DNA of 9,608 nucleotides from Bacillota bacterium (GTDB taxonomy: Bacteria > Bacillota > Clostridia > Peptostreptococcales > Anaerovoracaceae): the NCBI GenBank assembly GCA_016281165.1, contig JAEEIC010000105.1, forward strand, positions 1-9,608. The letters are read 5' to 3'. Under the pieces are notes generated by a model. It had not been told where the DNA came from. It worked only from the letters and a program-made list of their open reading frames with translations, and did no database searches. Both the position numbers and the translations under genes were made by a program. Shown piece after piece: positions 5,823 through 9,608 of the stretch (positions are counted from its first letter, which is position 1; each line of letters opens with the position of its first letter).

Positions 5823-5840
5823 TGTGAAGAATTCTTCACA
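5823..5840. promoter_or_regulatory. 18-bp perfect palindrome upstream of the Hsp20 promoter (candidate operator)
   Basis: TGTGAAGAATTCTTCACA is perfectly self-complementary with no spacer. Its centre (5831.5) is about 64 bp upstream of the predicted Hsp20 start. It resembles Rex (TTGTGAA-N4-TTCACAA) and CRP/FNR-type (TGTGA-N6-TCACA) sites but has different half-site spacing, so the binding protein is not identified. Confidence 0.55.
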
Positions 5841-5889
5841 ATACCGCGGCCGTTTATTCCGCGTCCTCCCGTCCGCGGCGTCCCGGCCT

Positions 5890-5933
5890 TTAAGCAATAA
5901 AAGACCCGCGGAGCTCATACCCCGCGGGCCTTT
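5890..5933 (-). terminator. Rho-independent terminator of the kinase operon
   Basis: CCCGCGG (5905-5911) pairs with CCGCGGG (5922-5928); with one mismatch the stem continues to AAAG/CTTT (5900-5903 with 5930-5933). On the - strand it is followed by TCTTTTATTGCTT. It lies 34 bp after the stop of the permease-kinase gene. Confidence 0.82.
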
Positions 5934-5967
5934 GATCCTCGCAAGCTTTATGATCCCGGGGAGAAAC

Positions 5968-8748
5968 TCATCTTCCCCCTGTCACCCTGCCGATCGTATC
6001 GGCCAGGACCTTGATGTCTATGGGCTTTGAAACATGGCCCTGCATGCCCGCGTTCAGCGAGGCGTCGACATCCTCCTTAAAAGCGTTGGCGGTCATGGCG
6101 ATGATGGGGACAGACGCCAGCTCCCTGTCGTCCAGGGCCCTGATCGCCTTCGCGCAGGTATATCCGTCCATCACCGGCATCTGTATATCCATCAGGATGA
6201 CGTCGTAATAGCCGGGGGATGAAGACTTGACCTTGTCCAGAGCGATCTGGCCGTTCTCGGCCGTATCGGTCTCAAGCCCCATCTGCTCGAGTATCATCTG
6301 CGCGATCTCCATATTGATGGCGTTGTCCTCCACCAGCAGGACGCGCCTTCCCGCGAGGTCGGCCGGGGCTTCGGGGGCGGGCTCTTCCTCCTCGCTCTCT
6401 ATCTCGTTCTCGTCCGCGAGCCTGAACTTTAAGCGTATTATCATCTCGGTCCCGCTGCCCGGCGCGGTCATGACCTCTATCGTCCCTCCCATGAGGTCGA
6501 CGATGTTCTTGGTTATGGCAAGTCCGAGCCCGGTGCCCTCGATCCCGCTGTCGGTCGAGGTCCTCTCTCTTTCAAAGGCGTTGAACATCCTCTCGGCGAA
6601 CTCTTTCGACATGCCGATGCCGGTGTCCTGAACCCTTATCTCATATGAGGCGTAGCCCTCCCCGGCGCCGGCGCTCTCCAGCAGCGAGACGGTCACGCTG
6701 CCGCCCTTTTCCGTGAACTTGTACGCGTTGCCGACGATGTTCAGGAGCACCCTGTTCAGGTTCTTCATATCGCACCAGACAGACCTGTGCCTTATCTGCG
6801 AGGTGAATACCGAGAAAGCTATCCCCTTCTGCTTCATCTGGCCCGAGAAGAGATCCCTGATATCCTCAAAGATCTTCACGATGTCGGCGGGAGCGAATTC
6901 GAGCTCGAGCGCGCCGTTCTCGATACGGCTCATCTCCAGTATGTCGTTGATGAGCGAGAGCAGATGCTTGCTCGATGAGTCTATCTTGGTCAGGTATTCG
7001 CGGGTCTTCTCGTCTCTGCTGTCCTTTAGGGCCAGGTCCGTATAGCCGATGATGGCGTTCATCGGCGTCCTGATATCGTGAGACATGTTGAAGAGGAAGC
7101 GGCTCTTCGCCAGGCTCCCTTCCATGATCCTGATCTTCTCTCTTTCCACAGCGGCGTTCTTCCTTCGGACGAGATCCTGGATATGGATCATGACCGCGAG
7201 GCCCGTGAAAACGATGATCATGAGGATGACCCCCCCGCGCAGCAGGACCGCCCTCACTCCGGGGACGCTCTCCTGCGCCATCAGCAGCTTGGCCAGCCAC
7301 ATCATCGATGAGTAGATGAGGAGAGCGAAGAGCACCGTCCCGGAGGCGGACATCCCGCTGTATTCGGTCATAGTGCTGTTGTTGATCGTCCGCCAGTAGA
7401 AAACGAAGCCCAGAAGGCACCACAGGGCCAGCAGGAAGAAGGCTTCGCTGCCCATGGCCTCCATCGCTGACAGCCTGGGGACCAGCTGCACCAGGACGAA
7501 TACCAGCGATATCGCCGTGCCGGCCGCGCCGGTCATGACTGTTCTTTTATTGTTCTCCGACTTCGCGATCTTCCAGGCCGCCGCGGAGGTATAGCCGTAG
7601 GCCACGATCGCTCCCAGCGAGGTCAGGTCCACGAACCAGTTCAGGGTATTGCGGCCCCAGAAAGACAGGACGATCGATATGATCATGATGAAAACGATCG
7701 CGTAGGTCGTATTCTGGAATCTCTCCGACAGGATGTGGTCTTCGGCCATGGTCGAGAGCACGCGGGTCGTCGCCCGGTATCCGCCGATGATGCCCGTGAG
7801 TATCGCCGCCGCAGCCGTCGCCGCCATGACCGCGAGCCCAAAGGGCCCCATGGCCGAACGGGCGGCGTAGAACGTCGGCACCGAAGACACCCCTTTGAGG
7901 CCGCCCAGCGACGAGATGTAATCCTGCCAGGAAGAGAAGGTATCGGGGACGGCCGAGACGCTGACCAGGGCCATCGAAGCGTAGGCAAAGGTAGCCGCGA
8001 TGATGGACATCACGATGATCTTTCCGGTCTTTTTGACCGGGAAATCGAAATGGGCAGTCTCGAACGAGGTGACCTCAAAGCCCACGAAAGCCCAGGGAGC
8101 GAGGATGACGAGGCTGAACACGGCGTATCCCCTGTTCACCGTCTGCGTACCGAAGTCCGCGAAGGCGCCGGACGCTATCGCCTTGGGCACGCAGAACGCC
8201 GCCGTCAGCGTTATGCCCAGGAACATCACCAGGGCGAGGATCTTGTGCAGCTTCTGCAGGGCGGGCTTGGCGTATACGAAGAGCAGGCCCGTGCCCGCGA
8301 GGACCAGGCCCGATATCAGAGTCTCCTTCAGGTAGATGGTGTTGCCCGAGACCGTATAGTGGATGCCCGTCTCGGATATGCCGCTGAAAAGTATCCTGAC
8401 GATATAAAAGAGCGCGGTCCCGTTGAGGAAGACCACAGTCAGATAGGAAAGGCAGAGGAACCAGGAGCTCAGAAAAGCGTGATCTCTTCCGAAAGCGTCC
8501 TTGGTGTACGAATAGACGCCGCCGGTGATCGGCGATCTGCTCATGAGATAAGAGAAGTTGGCGCCGATCACGAGCATGACGATCATGCTTATGAGCATCG
8601 CCGTCAGGGTGCCGAGCGGTCCCGCGACAGGAAGAAAGGTGTTGCCCGGCATGGCAAAAACGCCCCATCCGACCATGCAGCCGTACGCCATGGCCCAGAC
8701 GTCGGTCCTTGTCAGATAGCGGTCAAGGGTCTTTTTTTCGTCACGCAT
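5968..8748 (-). CDS. APC-type amino acid permease fused to a hybrid histidine kinase (HisKA-HATPase-REC)
   Basis: A 926-residue membrane protein. Residues about 15-490 form an APC-superfamily permease: the unwound TM1 motif reads GWGVFAMPG (27-35) with AGPLGT after it, and TM6 has AFVGFEVTSFE (220-230). I count about 14 hydrophobic segments (the last near 469-490 and 499-522), which would leave the C-terminus in the cytoplasm. A short helix leads to the kinase: HisKA with H557 (SHDIRTPMN), HATPase with N670/N674, DTGIG (708-712) and GTGLGL (738-743). After an acidic linker (779-797) comes a receiver with E807/D808, phospho-acceptor D854, T886 and K908. All catalytic residues are present, so kinase and phosphorelay chemistry should work. 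There is no PAS, HAMP or periplasmic sensor domain, so the permease is the likely sensor. The start overlaps the upstream gene by 8 bp. Ligand, and whether it also transports, are unknown. Confidence 0.9.
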   Translation of the reverse strand: MRDEKKTLDRYLTRTDVWAMAYGCMVGWGVFAMPGNTFLPVAGPLGTLTAMLISMIVMLVIGANFSYLMSRSPITGGVYSYTKDAFGRDHAFLSSWFLCLSYLTVVFLNGTALFYIVRILFSGISETGIHYTVSGNTIYLKETLISGLVLAGTGLLFVYAKPALQKLHKILALVMFLGITLTAAFCVPKAIASGAFADFGTQTVNRGYAVFSLVILAPWAFVGFEVTSFETAHFDFPVKKTGKIIVMSIIAATFAYASMALVSVSAVPDTFSSWQDYISSLGGLKGVSSVPTFYAARSAMGPFGLAVMAATAAAAILTGIIGGYRATTRVLSTMAEDHILSERFQNTTYAIVFIMIISIVLSFWGRNTLNWFVDLTSLGAIVAYGYTSAAAWKIAKSENNKRTVMTGAAGTAISLVFVLVQLVPRLSAMEAMGSEAFFLLALWCLLGFVFYWRTINNSTMTEYSGMSASGTVLFALLIYSSMMWLAKLLMAQESVPGVRAVLLRGGVILMIIVFTGLAVMIHIQDLVRRKNAAVEREKIRIMEGSLAKSRFLFNMSHDIRTPMNAIIGYTDLALKDSRDEKTREYLTKIDSSSKHLLSLINDILEMSRIENGALELEFAPADIVKIFEDIRDLFSGQMKQKGIAFSVFTSQIRHRSVWCDMKNLNRVLLNIVGNAYKFTEKGGSVTVSLLESAGAGEGYASYEIRVQDTGIGMSKEFAERMFNAFERERTSTDSGIEGTGLGLAITKNIVDLMGGTIEVMTAPGSGTEMIIRLKFRLADENEIESEEEEPAPEAPADLAGRRVLLVEDNAINMEIAQMILEQMGLETDTAENGQIALDKVKSSSPGYYDVILMDIQMPVMDGYTCAKAIRALDDRELASVPIIAMTANAFKEDVDASLNAGMQGHVSKPIDIKVLADTIGRVTGGR

Positions 8749-9608
8749 CGTTTCCCGGGATCTTCCTTACACTGTTCTCGTATTCGAATATGAGCTCTTC
8801 GAGCGTCTGATACAGATGCTCGGGCTCTACGGGTTTTGAGAGATGAGCGTTCATGCCTACCTGCAGAGAGCGCTGCACGTCTTCATCGAAGGCGTTGGCG
8901 GTCATCGCGATTATGGGCACGGCCCCCGCGTCTTCTCTCGGCAGCTTTCTGATCGTCTCCGCCGCCTCGAGCCCGTCCATCTCGGGCATGCGCACGTCCA
9001 TGAGGACCGCGTCATAATACCGGGGAGCGCTGCCGCTGAAGGCCTCGACGGCCCTGCGGCCGTTCTCGGCATGGTCCACGATCACGCCCCTGACCGAGAG
9101 CAGCTCCATCACTATCTCGGCGTTGATCATGATATCCTCGGCGAGGAGTATATGCCTTCCCGCCAGCTCCGCCCGCTTCGTCTCCTTTGCCGCCGCGATA
9201 TCGTTCCTGCGCGCGATGCGCTCGAACTCGCTGACGATGGACGAGACCATGAGCGGTTTTGAGAGGAAGCTGTCCACGCCTATGCTCAGAGCTTCTTCCA
9301 TGATGTCGTCCCAGTTGAAGGAGGTGAGGATTATGACCGTAGTGTCTTTGTCGTAGCGCCTGCGTATCTCTTTGGTGACCTCGAGCCCGTCCATGCCCGG
9401 CATCTTCCAGTCGAGCAGGACCAGATTGTAGGGCTCATGCTTGAGACAGGCTATATCCATCAGCTTCAGGGCTTCCTCGCCGCCGAAGCAGGCGTCCGCC
9501 TTTATGCCCGCCTCGTCGAGGATGATCCTCGCGTGCTCCTGCGCGATCTCCTCGTCGTCGACGATGAGGACCTTCATGTCCTTTATGTCCATATAGACGG
9601 CCAGATCC
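8741..9608 (-). CDS. Tandem receiver-domain protein, probable C-terminus of a hybrid histidine kinase (5' truncated)
   Basis: The frame is open to the right edge (DLAVY precedes the Met at 9592), that Met has no ribosome site, and the sequence begins directly at a receiver, so I read this as the end of a longer kinase. Numbering from that Met: receiver 1 (about 6-128) has D12/D13, phospho-acceptor D61 in LDWKMPGMDG, T90 and K112; receiver 2 (about 146-272) has E152/D153, D199 in MDVRMPEMDG, T231 and K253. A short charged linker (about 129-144) joins them. Both receivers keep their active-site residues. The arrangement, with DWKMP in the first and MTANAF in the second, is the one I know from the C-termini of HisKA-HATPase-REC-REC hybrid kinases in Clostridia. 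Its stop overlaps the start of the permease-kinase gene, so the two are co-transcribed and probably translationally coupled. No output domain is visible. Confidence 0.87.
   Translation of the reverse strand, partial: DLAVYMDIKDMKVLIVDDEEIAQEHARIILDEAGIKADACFGGEEALKLMDIACLKHEPYNLVLLDWKMPGMDGLEVTKEIRRRYDKDTTVIILTSFNWDDIMEEALSIGVDSFLSKPLMVSSIVSEFERIARRNDIAAAKETKRAELAGRHILLAEDIMINAEIVMELLSVRGVIVDHAENGRRAVEAFSGSAPRYYDAVLMDVRMPEMDGLEAAETIRKLPREDAGAVPIIAMTANAFDEDVQRSLQVGMNAHLSKPVEPEHLYQTLEELIFEYENSVRKIPGNDA

Noticed and set aside
5823..5840. Rex or CRP site for the 18-bp palindrome
   Set aside because: The half-sites look similar but the gap is TGTGAA-N6-TTCACA (or TGTGA-N8-TCACA) instead of N4 for Rex or N6 for CRP, so I leave the regulator unnamed.
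7735..8793. 352-codon + strand frame antisense to the permease-kinase
   Set aside because: Composition is rich in Arg, Gly, Asp and Glu as expected for the complement of hydrophobic codons; no domain and no promoter or ribosome site.

Overview
The window (9608 bp) is GC-rich with AT-rich promoter gaps, AGGAGG-type ribosome binding sites, frequent AGG (Arg) and ATA (Ile) codons, a CIRCE heat-shock operator and a low-domain-count TraX-like membrane protein. Together with hybrid kinases of the style common in anaerobic Firmicutes, this suggests a GC-rich member of the Clostridia (Lachnospiraceae or a relative). That placement is inference; no rRNA or lineage marker is present. I see no tRNA, CRISPR array, insertion sequence or prophage gene.

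The left half is on the + strand. It opens with the 3' part of a PLP-dependent aspartate aminotransferase (1-980) and its terminator. Next comes a stand-alone AlbA_2 (Schlafen-type) putative DNA-binding protein with an acidic linker and a C-terminal helix-turn-helix (1065-1799), closed by a 16-bp terminator stem. An SLC13/ArsB/NhaD-type permease follows from its own promoter (1961-3322). Then an AT-rich gap carries a promoter whose -10 box sits inside a 15-bp perfect inverted repeat; this drives a GntR/FCD regulator (3471-4157) and a closely linked TraX-family membrane protein (4182-4964).

The two halves converge at about 4965-5151, which holds a 13-bp-stem terminator. The right half is on the - strand. 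An Hsp20 small heat-shock protein (5152-5586) is preceded by a leader of about 180 nt, a sigma-A-type promoter overlapped by a perfect CIRCE (HrcA operator), and a separate, unexplained 18-bp perfect palindrome upstream.

The most notable locus is at 5968-9608 on the - strand: two overlapping signalling genes. The upstream one (running off the window) ends in two tandem receiver domains and looks like the C-terminus of a hybrid histidine kinase. The downstream one is a 926-residue fusion of a complete APC-type amino acid permease with HisKA, HATPase and receiver domains: an apparent transporter-sensor kinase, analogous in logic to CbrA (SLC5-fused kinase) but with a different transporter fold. 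No DNA-binding response regulator is visible in the window, so the output of this pathway is unknown.
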